From Botryosphaeria dothidea (taxonomy: Eukaryota > Ascomycota > Dothideomycetes > Botryosphaeriales > Botryosphaeriaceae): a DNA stretch of 64,000 bases. The stretch's first letter is position 1. Every line of letters starts with the position of its first letter. The stretch is taken from NCBI GenBank assembly GCA_011503125.2, contig WWBZ02000073.1:2232001-2296000 (forward strand). The letters are read 5' to 3'. Position numbers and translations under genes: made by a program. The notes under the pieces are model-generated. The model was not told the DNA's origin. It searched no databases and saw nothing but the letters and a program-made list of their open reading frames with translations. Of this stretch, positions 47,440-58,882 are shown one piece after another.

Positions 47440-49461
47440 CTACGCAGCTCCAAGCAGCTTCAACACATGCCGAGACACAATATCGTCCAAGAGCGTCTCT
47501 TCCCTCATCTCCTGCACCGCCATCAACACTGACTCCCTCGCCTCCCCAACCACCACCCCGCCGCCACCCGCTCCCCTCAGCAACGTCGACACGTCCGCCT
47601 TCCCCGCGGCTTCCACCTTCTCCTCCGCGCACGCCACACCCACTGCCCGCGCCTTGGCCTCCGCCTCGCCCCAACATCGCTCTGCCCTTCTCGCCTGAGT
47701 CACGGCCTCTGCGAGGTTGAGCTGATCGTCGTTCACGCACGCGTTGCGCAGCCGCCAGTGCACGTCGCCAAGAGCGACGTACAGCTGCGGGACCTTGTTG
47801 GCCGGGACGACGCCGGCGGCCAGCGCCGTGGTCAGGACTTCGTACGCACGCTTCAGGACGTCCGCGTGCGTCGCATCGTCCGTCCAGGCGTCGTTGACCT
47901 GGTCGAGGGCTGCGGCAGGCGGGAGGTTCGCTGCACCTTCGTCCGTCGCCACTGCGGGGACGGACGGGGCCTGCTCAATGTAGGCGGCCTCGCCTTGGGC
48001 GCCGCCAGCGGGCGCAGTTGCGTCGGCGATGGAGAATAGGGCGTCGATGAGGGCGCTGTGGACGTCCGGGTTGAGGGCGGGGTTGGTCTCGGCGAACTTG
48101 GTGAGGACGGCGAGGTACCAGGACGCGGAGGAGCGCTCGCCGCGCCGGAACTCGACTTCGCTGATGGCGGAGAAGAGGCGGGCGGAGGCGAGTGAGCCTT
48201 CGGCGACGGCGGACTCGTACTCGCTGGATTCAGCCTGGGCAGCCTTCGGAGGGACGGCGGACAGGCTGAGGGAAAGGGTCGGGGTCGAATCTGTTTCTTC
48301 GGGCTCGTTAGTTTACTGTATAGGGAAGCGCGTATGCTCATCTCTAGAGTGTTCATGACACGTACCCGATTGAGGAGTTGTGTGATCCAATTTCTCCCAG
48401 TAGGGCCAGAGAGCACCAGATGTAAAGAAGCCGACGACCAATTCCACATCTTTGCTGATCGTTTCCAACTTGTCTGCCGGGAGGACTCCAAGAAGATCGG
48501 CAATGATGTTTGCCATGAAGAAGATAGAATCAAGAATCGCACTTTCAGTCACGGCTTCCTCGACCGTGGCGTACTCCTCTCCGGATGAGCCGGAGGAAGA
48601 CTTATCCTGTGCGGATTCGGAAGGGAGCACAACACCTCCAGATGCATCTCCGGAATTTGCGGCCTGGAATGCGGCCTGGAGAGACTCGTACTCTTGGACC
48701 TGCCTCTCGAGGCAGTGGCGGATGTGCTGCACGGATTCTTGCAGAAGTTGGATTGCTTCTCCCTTGCTCACGCGATCAGCTAGATCTGACAAGACGTTTG
48801 CCGTGTTAAACAGGATGTCGAGATTGTTGGGGTTCAATGACAGGGCAAAGCGGTGCGACTCCAGCGCCTGGCGGAGCAGATCGACGAGAGGAGGACCAAT
48901 TTGCGCCGCAATACTTAGATCCTGCGCGATCTGATATTCAAGTAATGCCCTGAATCGATGTTAGATGGTATATGTGTAGATGGTAGTATCCTGCGCGCAG
49001 GCAGATGCCTAAGCTACAAGGCAACCAAAGAATATAAGGCTTATTCGCCGCGGCCCCAAACAGATCAAAATTTGAGAAACAGAGTATGTGAGGACGAAGT
49101 GGCAAGTTGGATGAAGGAAAAGAAAAGGGGAAAAAAAGAAAGATGCAACAGAGCGTGACTCACTTGTTGTAAGCCAGGTCGAAGGACTGGGGAAATTTTT
49201 GCAAGCCAGCGGTGTAGGCGTCAATGGCACGCTGGAAGAAGCGGGCAGATTTTGCAGCATCGCCAGCCCTCCACTTGCCGGCGCTCTTCTCAAACTCATC
49301 GGCGGCATCAAGAAAGTCGTCCTCAGTCTCAGGTTCCTGGGAGAGGTTAGCGCTCGGACAGGGCGCGACATAATCGGCCTCAGCAGGCATACGGGCTCCT
49401 TCTTCTTGCCGCGCGCGGCTTGCTTGCTGTTGCTGGGGAGGAACTGCTTCTTCTTCGGCAT
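47440..49461 (-). CDS. Tetratricopeptide-repeat protein
   Basis: Four exons on minus, 49393-49461, 49164-49336, 48366-48949 and 47440-48290, join in frame to 558 residues. The short first exon is strongly basic (MPKKKQFLPSNSKQAARGKKK), suggesting nuclear or ribosome-associated localisation. Exons 2-3 contain helical pairs typical of TPRs, such as RFFQRAIDAYTAGLQKFPQ, ALESHRFALSLNPNN and LDILFNTANVLSDLAD. A Ser/Gly-rich insert and a further helical half with SSASWYLAVLTKFAE follow. A basic start plus TPR solenoid is reminiscent of dedicated ribosomal-protein chaperones such as Acl4, but I cannot confirm that and the protein is longer. The function is left open. Confidence 0.78.
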
Positions 49462-49762
49462 GGTGAGTTCAATGCGCTCTCCTATGCGCTATAAGTTGAT
49501 ATGATTCAGTAGGTGGTAAGGTCTTGGGCGGCTGGCCGTGAGGAGGAAGCGTCGCGGACGATCGGGCCTTCGAAAATTCGCTTCCGCTGCCCATGACGAT
49601 CGTTTTTCTCACACGGCAGCTCTCTTTTCCTCCACCCTTCCGCGCTGCTCTTATCCGTCTCACGCGCATTCAATCGCTGATGCACTCTCGCAAGGCGGCC
49701 ATGGCTCGGTATTGTCCATTTGAGGATCTATCTGCTATGGATGCCCGTATTTTCTCGCGCGC
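49462..49762. other. Short intergenic spacer
   Basis: 301 bp between the TPR gene start and the 3' end of the MGMT-like gene, both on minus; presumably the TPR promoter. Nothing distinctive. Confidence 0.4.
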
Positions 49763-50163
49763 TCACATCTTGAAGTCATCCCACCACCGCGCCTCATCAA
49801 CCAGCATGCCATGATCATCAAACATGACGCCCTCCTCGGCCAGCATCTTCAGCTTCTTCTCGCAGTTCTGCCCGCTTGGCACGTTCCTCCAATCTCCTTT
49901 GTAGCCTCCGATAAACTGGCGGCGCGAAGTCAGCATTGCGTGCTCCGCTATCTTTGAGACCCGCGTCTTACCCCGCTGCTGGCGATGCATCGATGACATG
50001 GGATCTCCGGCGCGAATGGATTGCTTCGCAGCGCGCCACCGACCGCGCGAGGTGAGGAGCCGAGAGCCCGGGCAATGGCTGCATAACTTGTGATGCGTCC
50101 CTCTGGAATCTGCTGGAGTAGCGTGTACACGTGCGTTTGGTATTCCGACACGGTCTTCGACAT
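49763..50163 (-). CDS. Small MGMT/alkyltransferase-like DNA-repair protein
   Basis: Two exons on minus, 49972-50163 and 49763-49915, join to 114 residues (56-nt intron, GTAAGA...CTGAC...GCCAG). The protein is only the C-terminal DNA-binding domain of O6-alkylguanine-DNA alkyltransferases: EGRITSYAAIARALGS with the base-flipping-region Tyr27, then SPRAVGGAL carrying the expected Arg39 finger, and PCHR at 55-58. In alkyltransferase-like (ATL) proteins the cysteine is usually replaced, often by Trp, whereas here Cys56 is present. After the intron, FIGGYKGDWRNVPSGQ differs from the usual loop. The protein may thus be an active short transferase or an ATL-like damage sensor. A TATA-like box lies about 65 nt upstream, and the gene diverges from the 50.7 kb gene. 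Confidence 0.87.
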
Positions 50164-50708
50164 TGTGCTTTTCTCAGAAGAGTTGCTGTGGGATATCAGA
50201 CTCTGGAGAAGATTGGATTGCAGTTCTAATATATAGCAGGCAGGCGTGGAGAGAGTTGCCTGCCTGGTTTGCTTTTGCGACGAGCTCATTGGTCACTTCC
50301 TCAGCAGCAACGCCTCCTAGCCACGCCATCACGTGGACGGCAACTCAGAGACTCACTCACCAGCAGGTCAGAAAAAGGACCAATTAAGACTACTATAGGA
50401 AGTGGAAGCATTTATCCTCTGGACGAATGCTTCCACTCTCCATAAAGTTGCATTTATTGGAGGTCGTGGATTTCCAACATGGCCGCTTTTCGTAACCACG
50501 CCTCGCAGCCAACCGATTTGGCAGAGGGAAGCTGCGAAAGATTGCATCGATGCTGCTGAAGTCGAGCAAGCGTTCCAAGCTGATTTTAGAGAGCTCCAAG
50601 TCTACATCCGCCATGTCTCCATACCTCAATCCGCCCCTCTTCAGCTTTTCAGTCCTCAGAGACAATCATCCGCAAATTTACTCCATTTACATTACATAAT
50701 CATCCGAT
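50164..50708. other. Divergent promoter of the MGMT-like gene and the 50.7 kb gene
   Basis: 545 bp between two head-to-head starts. It contains the TATA-like box noted above. Overlapping open frames at 50402-50740 (plus) and 50393-50665 (minus) have no domains. Confidence 0.5.
50227..50236 (-). promoter_or_regulatory. TATA-like box of the MGMT-like gene
   Basis: On the minus strand the sequence reads CTATATATTA, about 65-75 nt upstream of the ATG, an ordinary place for a core promoter in a gene with a short leader. Consensus and distance are the only evidence. Confidence 0.45.
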
Positions 50709-52799
50709 ATGGATTCTCGCACGCCGTCTGCTACTCTTGATCAAGCCCCCACATGCGGGTATGGACATGCGCGCGCCTTCATATTTTGTGCCGACGACGA
50801 CCAAGTCAGAGAAAACGTCAGATACCGCATCTACGACTCTTGTTTCTGCATCAGATACGACGATGACCCATCACCCTTGGTAACGCAGTACATCAGGAGC
50901 TGGGACCCTCCTCCGCATCCTCTCTTCAACAAGGATTCCTGGCGGGACACAATGGTGTTCCGACCTTGGAAGCACGAGCCTCAAGGCCTCGCACTCTTCC
51001 GCGTATCCCGGACTATTGGATGGGAATCTTTCTACCGCTTCTACTGGTTTCATTTTTCAAATTTTGTCATCGAAGCGAGCAGCTTCTGTGAGCTGTCCCG
51101 ACGCTTGCACATGGTTCCGGTGCCGCACAGATTCCACGTGAACGGAGTATTGAAGATCAACCGATCCGTGAACGGTAAGGCGACCGAAGCCGCCCAAGAC
51201 TCGGGAGACAAAAAGTACCAACGTGCTCTTCTCTATACAGGACTGGATAGTCAGCAAGTGCCTTGGCTTGAGCACATCAATCTCCTGGGCAATCGCCAGA
51301 GGATCTTACTAGGGAAATCATACCAGATTGTTGAGGAAATAAATTCTGAACGTCAATCGACCTTTTTCTGCATGGCGGGAAAGCTGGGAACGATGCCATT
51401 CCACTATACGAAGGCCCAAAACGCGAGACTGGAATTCAACGACGACTATTTTCGGACTGTCCGGAAGTGGTACGAATCGTTTCAAGAACGTATACCCTGG
51501 CACATCGGTCATGTCCCGAAACCCCTTTCTGAACATGCCAGCCGATTACCGGTTCGGGCATCCGAGCATCTGCAACCGAGATATTTCCCTGGCCTCAGTA
51601 TTGACAATGCACGAGCACCTAGATCAAAGTCCGATGGGAAAGACTCCAAGTCCTTCCGATTAGAGCAGTCGGAAGATGATGACGCTAATAGAGATCGGTA
51701 CGAAAGCCGGCTCAGTGATGCCGTAATCTGTACGAAGATCCATACCGGCGAGGATACCGCCTCCACTAAGTTTCTCAGGAATAAACAGCCCGGTGGATCC
51801 TGCCTCGAGGAAGAAACAGACCTTTTGCGAGTGGTTGAGGTGAGAAGATTGATATCAAATCCGGATCCAGTTGGCCGAAAAGGGTTTCTTCAAACCTCAG
51901 ATACGGACTCCAAGCACTGCCGAGAAAGTAGCAAGCCATTGATATCCGAGATTCCACAGGAAGAAGAGCACCGGAAGGCAGATGCTGGCGATCTCAGCAA
52001 CTTGAAACCTACGTCTCCGGAAAGTTCCACGAACAATCAACCCCGAAAATCCAGTCTCGAATCCCGCATTTCACAGTGGATGAAGCGGGAGAATGATAAA
52101 GAAATCACTCGCAGATGTTCAGGTTCATCTTGGATGGACAGTGAGGAAGTCCGCGAACTCTTCTCTCGGAAGCGCGTGTCTTCCTCCAACTACCATGCCT
52201 ATCTCTCGAGCTCGTCGTCTCACAGAGAGCCGTCTTCTGGCACGAACTGCTCTGCCACACTATCTCGCTCCTCCGCAGAACGCATTGAGGAGAATGTGAC
52301 TCCTCAGAAAGTTGTTGCAAGGAAGCCTGCTGGCAATGCTGCCCGCGAGCGACCAGCATCGGGGGTTAGAGCATTACCGGAAAACACGTCATCTGCCACC
52401 TCCAACCGAGCCCCGAGTTCCATCACAGCTCCGCCGACCAAATCAGTACCACTGACAGAAAAGACGAACGCTATGTATCCCAAACATGAGCCTCACACTA
52501 GTTCACCGCCATCGTCGCGCCAGGTATCATGCATGTCTTCCAATGTTGCGAGCATGTGCGTTGGAGGCAAACGTGATGACGCGAGCGAAGCCGGAATTGA
52601 CGCGGCCACAGGTGTGGAAGTGCCTAACTTTCCCGGAGCGAAGCAGTTCCTGACTCCGAAAAAGGGTGTGAAGCCATGGTGGGAGTCAGACGACGGTGAG
52701 GTGATGAGCAAGAGTACTGGAGCGCGTAGAAAGAATGGGAGAAAGGAAAGGGAGAGGGGGATGAGAGGAAGTACAAGCTCGTGGATTTCGTTTGATTGA
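50709..52799 (+). CDS. Large protein of unknown function, ordered N-terminus and disordered C-terminus
   Basis: Intronless, 696 residues from an ATG at 50709. I do not recognise it. Residues 1-270 look ordered, with many aromatic residues: ESFYRFYWFHFSNFVIEAS, preceded by LALFRVSRTIGW, resembles the 'crucial residues plus F.F' block found in many short fungal proteins of the 2EXR/F-box-like kind, but the match is loose. The remaining 430 residues are Ser/Lys/Glu-rich, lack hydrophobic clusters, and contain several basic motifs; they end in a Lys/Arg-rich tail (GARRKNGRKERERG). A nuclear, regulatory or scaffold role is imaginable but unsupported. Codon usage does not stand out, and the single long frame is good evidence that the gene is real. 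Confidence 0.7.
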   Translation: MDSRTPSATLDQAPTCGYGHARAFIFCADDDQVRENVRYRIYDSCFCIRYDDDPSPLVTQYIRSWDPPPHPLFNKDSWRDTMVFRPWKHEPQGLALFRVSRTIGWESFYRFYWFHFSNFVIEASSFCELSRRLHMVPVPHRFHVNGVLKINRSVNGKATEAAQDSGDKKYQRALLYTGLDSQQVPWLEHINLLGNRQRILLGKSYQIVEEINSERQSTFFCMAGKLGTMPFHYTKAQNARLEFNDDYFRTVRKWYESFQERIPWHIGHVPKPLSEHASRLPVRASEHLQPRYFPGLSIDNARAPRSKSDGKDSKSFRLEQSEDDDANRDRYESRLSDAVICTKIHTGEDTASTKFLRNKQPGGSCLEEETDLLRVVEVRRLISNPDPVGRKGFLQTSDTDSKHCRESSKPLISEIPQEEEHRKADAGDLSNLKPTSPESSTNNQPRKSSLESRISQWMKRENDKEITRRCSGSSWMDSEEVRELFSRKRVSSSNYHAYLSSSSSHREPSSGTNCSATLSRSSAERIEENVTPQKVVARKPAGNAARERPASGVRALPENTSSATSNRAPSSITAPPTKSVPLTEKTNAMYPKHEPHTSSPPSSRQVSCMSSNVASMCVGGKRDDASEAGIDAATGVEVPNFPGAKQFLTPKKGVKPWWESDDGEVMSKSTGARRKNGRKERERGMRGSTSSWISFD

Positions 52800-53516
52800 A
52801 AAGAGATTGTCCAGCGGGGAGGGCTGATACTTCTGATGACGGGCTCAGGGATGGTTTACTTGAAGCAATTTGAAGTTCCGGTTGGCCCTACTAGATGAGA
52901 AAGGGTCTTATTCTTGTGTGGTGATTGGCATTACAGTATGAAGATTGAGAGTTTTCGTGAAAGGGACTGAATGGACGTTAGCTTATGATTACAGAAAGAC
53001 AAAGCCGATTCAATTCACTATGCCTTTCATCGGCTCATATTGAGTCTGTTCAGAATACTTTGGCAATCTTCAAAAAGTTTCGGCCGGCGTAATTCCTCGG
53101 AAAAGGGCCGCAGCACAATTGCGTTATTCTCACAGCTTCTCCTACACCTCATGTTATGATCGGAGCTGTGTCTTTCTCACGTCTTTTGCCTGTGGTACCT
53201 TTCGTTGATAGCCTTCACAACTGACCAGCCTGGGTATACAAGCGGTCACTGTTCGTATGCAAGAAGTGCGACGGCGTCGGGGGAGGAAATAGAAAGAGAT
53301 TCGTCAGGAAAAACTGCGGCAGGAGAGTAACATTTTCGTTCTTTTGGTTAATCTCTGCAGCCATTTGCCAGGCTCTTCATTCTGTGATACACCGCAAATG
53401 ACCTCTTACACCTCCGGTTTCTCAGATTCAGCAACATTTTTATTGTTTTAGATACATAAATTTAATTGGTAACCTCATCTGTCATGTGACAAGCTGAGTG
53501 CGAGACCACCAATCTC
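52800..53516. other. Intergenic upstream of tRNA-Thr
   Basis: AT-rich, no open frame of note. Contains the 3' flank of the 50.7 kb gene and the 5' flank of the tRNA. Confidence 0.5.
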
Positions 53517-53588
53517 GCCCCTTTAGCTCAGTGGTAGAGCGCGACACTAGTAATGTCGAGGCCATCGGTTCGACTCCGATAGGGGGCA
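53517..53588 (+). tRNA. tRNA-Thr (anticodon AGT)
   Basis: The 72-nt sequence folds as a cloverleaf without intron: acceptor stem GCCCCTT/AGGGGGC (one T-G pair), D arm GCTC...GAGC, anticodon stem CGACA/TGTCG with loop CTAGTAA, giving anticodon AGT (A34 read as inosine, threonine), and T arm ATCGG-TTCGACT-CCGAT, then discriminator A at 53588. The internal promoter A box TAGCTCAGTGG and B box GGTTCGACTCC match eukaryotic consensus exactly. CCA is not encoded, as expected. Confidence 0.97.
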
Positions 53589-55071
53589 TTGTTAGCCCAG
53601 CAGCCTCGTACACCTCAGGTGTACAGCAAATTTCATCTTTACTTTTTTCGGTTTCTCAACCTTTTTGTGCGTGGGTACGTGACGTGGGGAAACGAGATTT
53701 ACTCGCGGTCTTCACTGCAAGACAGGGGATCGCTTCGGGTAGGACGCCGGGGCCGGAAGTCCGATGTGGGGCCGGTTCATGGTCTTGTTGGGTTGCGATT
53801 GTGGCTCTCTTTTTTTGGGCTGAAGCCGAGGAGAGCTGATGAGCGGAAGAAGGGATATCGTGGTTACCGGGCCGCTGTTATCTGTGTGTGTTTATGCATG
53901 GCGTCGAGAGCGCTGCTGCATAACAGTATGCATAATAACGGTCAGGGAGTTATCGAAACGGCGCGCACCTTGCTTACAAGCTGAGGCGAGAAAGCAATTT
54001 ATCAACCTTCCGGCTGATAAGCCGCGCGCATGATGGAATAACACCGTTTTGGAAACAAGCTTAAAGGAAAGGATTGCGGCCCGACGAGTCCCAAGGATGC
54101 GGGCTTCGAATCATTCGGATCCAGACGATCGGACTTCCCCGGCGCAAGCGTGAGGGGAACTTTCCCGCGTGGTACATCACTCGACCCTCGGTCTGCAGTA
54201 CAACTGCGGGCTATTGCAGTTGAACATGCGCTGGGAGTGATACTGCTGCTGGCAATTTTCCGAAAGGTTACATGTGCAAGGTTCCCCGCAAATGAAAGCG
54301 AGACAAAAGGGTAAACCGCCTTTCGATCCTTCCGAAACATCTCGCCTCACAATCAGACCAATTGGTCATTGAACCATGCCCTGTGTATTGAAAGGCAGGG
54401 AAGGAGATCCATCTCGGAAAACTTTCTCGTCCGCAGAACTTCGGTTATGTGGCAAATAGCTAACAGCAATTGTTTTCTTCTGACACAACTGCGTGGTTGC
54501 AGCATTTGTTCCAGACGCGAAAGTGTATACTCTAGGGTTACCATCAGAGCAATATGCGTGCATGTGAGAATTGGTGATCGAATGCGAGTTCTACTCCGGG
54601 CTCAACTTGACTTACTCCCGCCAGCTCCTGCTTAAACCAATCCGTGAGCTGCTGTACCCAGTGGTAGACCATAGAAGAACAGGCTTGGCGCATGAGCTGA
54701 CCTGCATCTTACACATAATGGATGCGCGCAGCTGAGTGAGATTCACAATCTCCTCTGGCAGAGCTGCCAATGGTTTTTGGTGTTTGAGCTAACGGACAGG
54801 GACACAGGCAGGGAATCTTGGCATACTATACTGGCTTACGCCCCCGGGGCGAAGACGTGTTTCTGTGTAGCAGTAACGCAAGACTCTTCAAAGGGATAAG
54901 AGCCTGCGCTGACCCAAACTGGTTGATCAATGTGGTGACATACGAATGCGCCTTTTTGAGCCTCTCGTTTTTCCCACTCAGCCTTCCTCACCGTCTGGCC
55001 AGCCTTGCAGGTTGTTTAATATATTGGCTCTTTGGCTTTCTTCCCTGACATCCAGCAAAGCACAAACTAGG
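53589..55071. other. Intergenic between tRNA-Thr and the 55 kb transporter
   Basis: No supportable gene. A perfect 17-bp palindrome (GTACACC-TCA-GGTGTAC) lies at 53608-53624 in the tRNA trailer. The sequence further on is AT-rich and carries only short open frames. Confidence 0.45.
53643..53648 (+). terminator. Possible RNA polymerase III terminator (T6)
   Basis: The first run of four or more T after the tRNA is TTTTTT, 55 nt downstream. Pol III normally stops at a T run closer to the 3' end, so a long trailer, or an alternative stop, is implied. Confidence 0.4.
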
Positions 55072-56957
55072 ATGGCATCGGCTGATGCCGAGAAAAACGA
55101 TGCGGGGGCGACACATGCTCATGAAGTCCCGGCTGGTGTAACTTCATTTGCACGAGAGGAAAGCGGAGGCGGCGATATCCAAGTTCTGGCCAATGCGAGT
55201 GTGCTGGCCAACGTCAAGACTACACCAGACGGCAAGATAATCCTGCTCCCTCAGCCGAGCGGTATGTTTTCCGCTTGACGCTAATCAAGACGCGGAAGTT
55301 GATGTGGAATCGCATGCAAAGATGACCCAGAAGACCCTCTCAACTGGAGCTGGAAGAAAAAGCACCTCGTTTTCGGAGCGTTGATGTTGCCGGCTTTTCT
55401 TACCGATTTCGGCATCACATACGGCGCTGTGACATTTGAGAAGCAAGCCGAAACCTGGAACATGAGTGTAGCTGCAGTCTCGAACTCAATCAGTGGTGCA
55501 CTTTTCATGCTCGGTCCCGGTGGAATATTTGCGGTCCCCCTGACTGAGCGTTATGGAAGGTGAGTTTTATGGCAGCGCTGATTGTACGATTCCGCGAATT
55601 CTCACAATGCATTGGACCCAGGCTACCAGTCCTTTTTTGGTCACAGCTCATCGGCCTGGTTCTCATCATTGGCGCAACGCTGTCGCCAACGTATGCGAAG
55701 TTCACGGCCGCTCGTACACTGCAAGGGTTGTTCAATACTCCACCTCAGGTAATCGGCTTGACGATCATTCACGACATGTTTTTCTTCCACGAGCGAACGC
55801 GGAAGATCAATTTTTGGTGCGTCTGCTTCCTAATCGGACCGGTGTTCGCACCCTTCATGTCATCTTTGATCCTGTCAAAGGTCGGCTGGCGCGAAGACTT
55901 CGCAGTGTTGGCCGGCATGTACGGTTTGTCCTTGCTGATCGTTATCATTCTTGGTGACGAGACGGCGTACGACAGGAGGAACCCACACAACAACCTCAAG
56001 CCGGGCGGTGCTGGCGGACGGCTGGCGTTACTGACCGGTGTGATTGGATGGAAAACCAAGGGTCGACCAGGCCTGGGATCCGTCTTCCTCCAAATTATTC
56101 AGGTCCAGACCAGACCACAGATCCTACTCCCAAGTAAGCTTTGTCTCCATAGTGATCGTGCATATCCGATGTCAAGTCAAGGCTGACTGCATCCTCAGCT
56201 GTCGGCTTCTACATGGTTCTAGTAATGTGGACGATTGGGTTCGTTACCACACTGTCCCAGATTCTGTATCCAGCACCGTACTTCTTTACGCCTGCCCAGG
56301 TTGGACTCTTCTACCTGGCGCCATGTATTGGCTCGGTCATCGGGGAGGTATATGGTAGGTGGTTCAATGACTGGCTGTGCGCCCGGTACATCCGGGAGCA
56401 CGGGGGCAAATATCGTCCCGAGAACCGCCTATGGAGCTGTTATCTGGGGCTGGTGCTTGGCGTTGCGGGCCTGGCAGTATATGGACAAGCCCTACAACAT
56501 CACATGTCGTGGGTCGTCCTCGCTGTTGGCTACGGGATCTACGCGGTGGCGCAGAGTACGTATTACGCGTTCCCGATATGCGCAACATCTCCAGTGTCAC
56601 GTCTTTTTGCTGACTCGGACCCTCGAACAGCCATAGTACCAGTAGCGATCACGGCGTACCTTCTTGACATCTTTCCAAACCATTCAGTTATTGCCTCTGC
56701 AATCATCAACTTGTGGTAAGCACTGAAAAGACCCACCCGCATGGCTTGAATGCATTGCTTACTTCCTGTGTTGGCGAACCACTGGCGGTTTCTGCGTGGG
56801 CTATTTTGAGCTGAAGTGGATTGCCCGCACCGGCGCCGGCGCTGCTTTCGGCACGCAAGCGGCCTTATTGGTCGCCAGCTTCTCGACTATCATCGCCGTG
56901 CAGATCTGGGGGAGAAAATGGAGGGCGAGATACCCACCGCCGAAACTCCACGATTGA
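55072..56957 (+). CDS. MFS transporter, DHA1-like, with a defective-looking last intron
   Basis: Five exons, 55072-55261, 55322-55559, 55622-56133, 56199-56715 and 56774-56957, would give 546 residues. The N-terminal cytoplasmic part ends in the family hallmark DDPEDPLNWSWKKK, after which about twelve helices can be read, with PLTERYGR between helices 2 and 3 and GDETAYDR in the central loop. The final exon supplies RTTGGFCVGYFELKW and the last helix. Introns 1-3 have normal ends. The last intron has a good donor (GTAAGC), but the only frame-preserving acceptor has TG at 56772-56773 where AG is expected; without splicing, a stop follows at once and the last helices are lost. The gene may be drifting to a pseudogene, or a sequencing error may be present. 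The substrate is unknown; DHA1 members often export drugs or polyamines. Confidence 0.72.
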
Positions 56958-58882
56958 TCACTGCTCAATATGCGCGCATGCGATAGGTCAGATGGCAAGG
57001 TTGCAACCACATCGCATGATGAGGCGGTCATAGCAAACGAGTCTGGCTCAACCGCAGTTTCTTCTGCTGTCGCACTTGCTTATGGCCTTTGCGCAACTCG
57101 GACGTCTTGGCTGAAGGCGACAAATCTGCGACTTGTCGGCGCGATGGAGCACACGGATAATTCCTGGCTGCAGTGATGGTGCCGGCTAGATGAGGCTGCA
57201 TGAGGGGTACTGCAAATATTCATTAGACGCAGCTGCAGACTCCCTCGTGATGCTTGCAGGAATAGTCGTTTAGCCGAGCCTGTCGAGTAGTCAAGCAAGG
57301 TCAGGCTTTGTCATCGGGTAGTCCGCATCCAGCTCCTCGATCAGAGGCTACGCGATCTATTAGGATGGTTAAATGGGTACACGAAGCCACGCTCTCGCAT
57401 CGAGAAATGAAGACGCATCATCGAGGGCTGTCACAGCGGCAGAGGCTGGTGGTAGTGGAAGTAGCGTGGGTAGTGCCGTGAAAAGGTTGAGAGGCGTTCG
57501 CGGGCGCTGATTCGAGCAGTGTCGGACACGTGAAGCGGTTGTCCAAGAAGAATATAATGAGGTGGCACAGCTGCGTGGCTGACTATTGAGCATGGTGCTG
57601 CAGAAACGTCTTGCCAGATCCCTTGCGGCGTGGAGGGCGCCACGGCCGCTGCGGCTTACGAGCGAGCAGAGGAGAGGGCTGATGAGGAGGAGCAGTGCCG
57701 TTGCGCCACGTGATGGAGTCGGGGATTGGCTTGTCAGCGGGCCGGTTGTGCAGAGGTCGAGAACAGAAGGAGTGCACGAAGGAAGCAGCTCGAGGAGAGC
57801 AGGGCAGGGTAGGGATGACAGCAGTCTATTGGCTTGGCGGGCTGAACGGCAGGTTTTGGCAGGCAATCGGAGAATTGCTGGCAAAAGGCGGCTGTTGCTG
57901 ATGCTGCCAGGTGCTGCAGGCGGAAGGCTCTGGACGGCGCGGTCACACAGCGCGCCCTGTCTCGGCAGCAAGCATGGCGACAACGAGGGAGACAGTCGCT
58001 TCGCAGCACAAAGCGAGCGACGTCAACCTGCAATTGCGCAGTGCCGTGTGGGAGCTAGGCGGGACGAGCGCAGCGGCCGCACGACGGCCCCGCGGCTCTT
58101 ATTTTTGGGCGCGCGGTCTGGCCCACGCCGGCTCAGGAACGCTCGCCGACGCTCTTCCCTGCACGCAGGACAGGCGCATGGAAAATGTGATTACATGATT
58201 CGCACGGCATGGAGCTCCTCGACTGCCGCGGCACTTGTTTGGGCGGCCTGCTCCCCCATTGGGATGCTGGGTGTGGGATGATTATTGCTATTGCCCAGGA
58301 GCATGCTCACCGGCCAGACGCGTGTTTCCACTCGCTTGCCGCGCCGGCTGCCGCCCACCTGGGCCTTGCCCAAGTCGTTAATTGCACTGCTGCTTTGGGA
58401 GCCGGGCTTCAGATGTGGCGCTCCTGCACGCGCTAGAGACTCATGGCTTGCTGGGCCACAGGAGGGCGTAGACAGCCCGCAGCAGCCCTCCCATCTGCAG
58501 CTGCCCGCATGAAAGACGGCCTGTCCGCCTTTCAACACCCCCAAGAAGCACCTCCCACCCTCGTCGTTCTCTTTGTGCGCCGCCTCCACTCTCTTTCAAA
58601 AGGTTTGCGCGCATCTTCACCACCACGGCCCTCCCGTCGTACGGCCCGTTTGCATCTGCAAGGGGCTCCCAACTCTCGACCATTTCCCGGCTGGCTGCAG
58701 CCAGACCACACGACCCTCACCACCCCGCCACACTTCTTCTGCAGAACCGCCATCCACTCCCGCGCCAGCAAAACAGCGCGCGCGCACACAGCTGCTGTTG
58801 TGGGCGGAGGGGGCGTGACCAACGCGGCCTGAGATTAAAGGATGCTTTGGCCCTGTAGGCGGGGTTCCTCGGCCTTGCGATC
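56958..58882. other. 1.9 kb intergenic, GC-rich
   Basis: Between the transporter and the GPI-protein gene. Long overlapping frames on both strands (57586-58281 plus, 57369-57983 minus) are typical of GC-rich non-coding DNA and have no domains or intron structure. A real small gene cannot be excluded. Confidence 0.4.

Noticed and set aside
57369..58281. Long overlapping frames on both strands (57369-57983 minus, 57586-58281 plus)
   Set aside because: Both are Ser/Leu/Arg-rich without domains. Simultaneous long frames on both strands are typical of GC-rich non-coding DNA.
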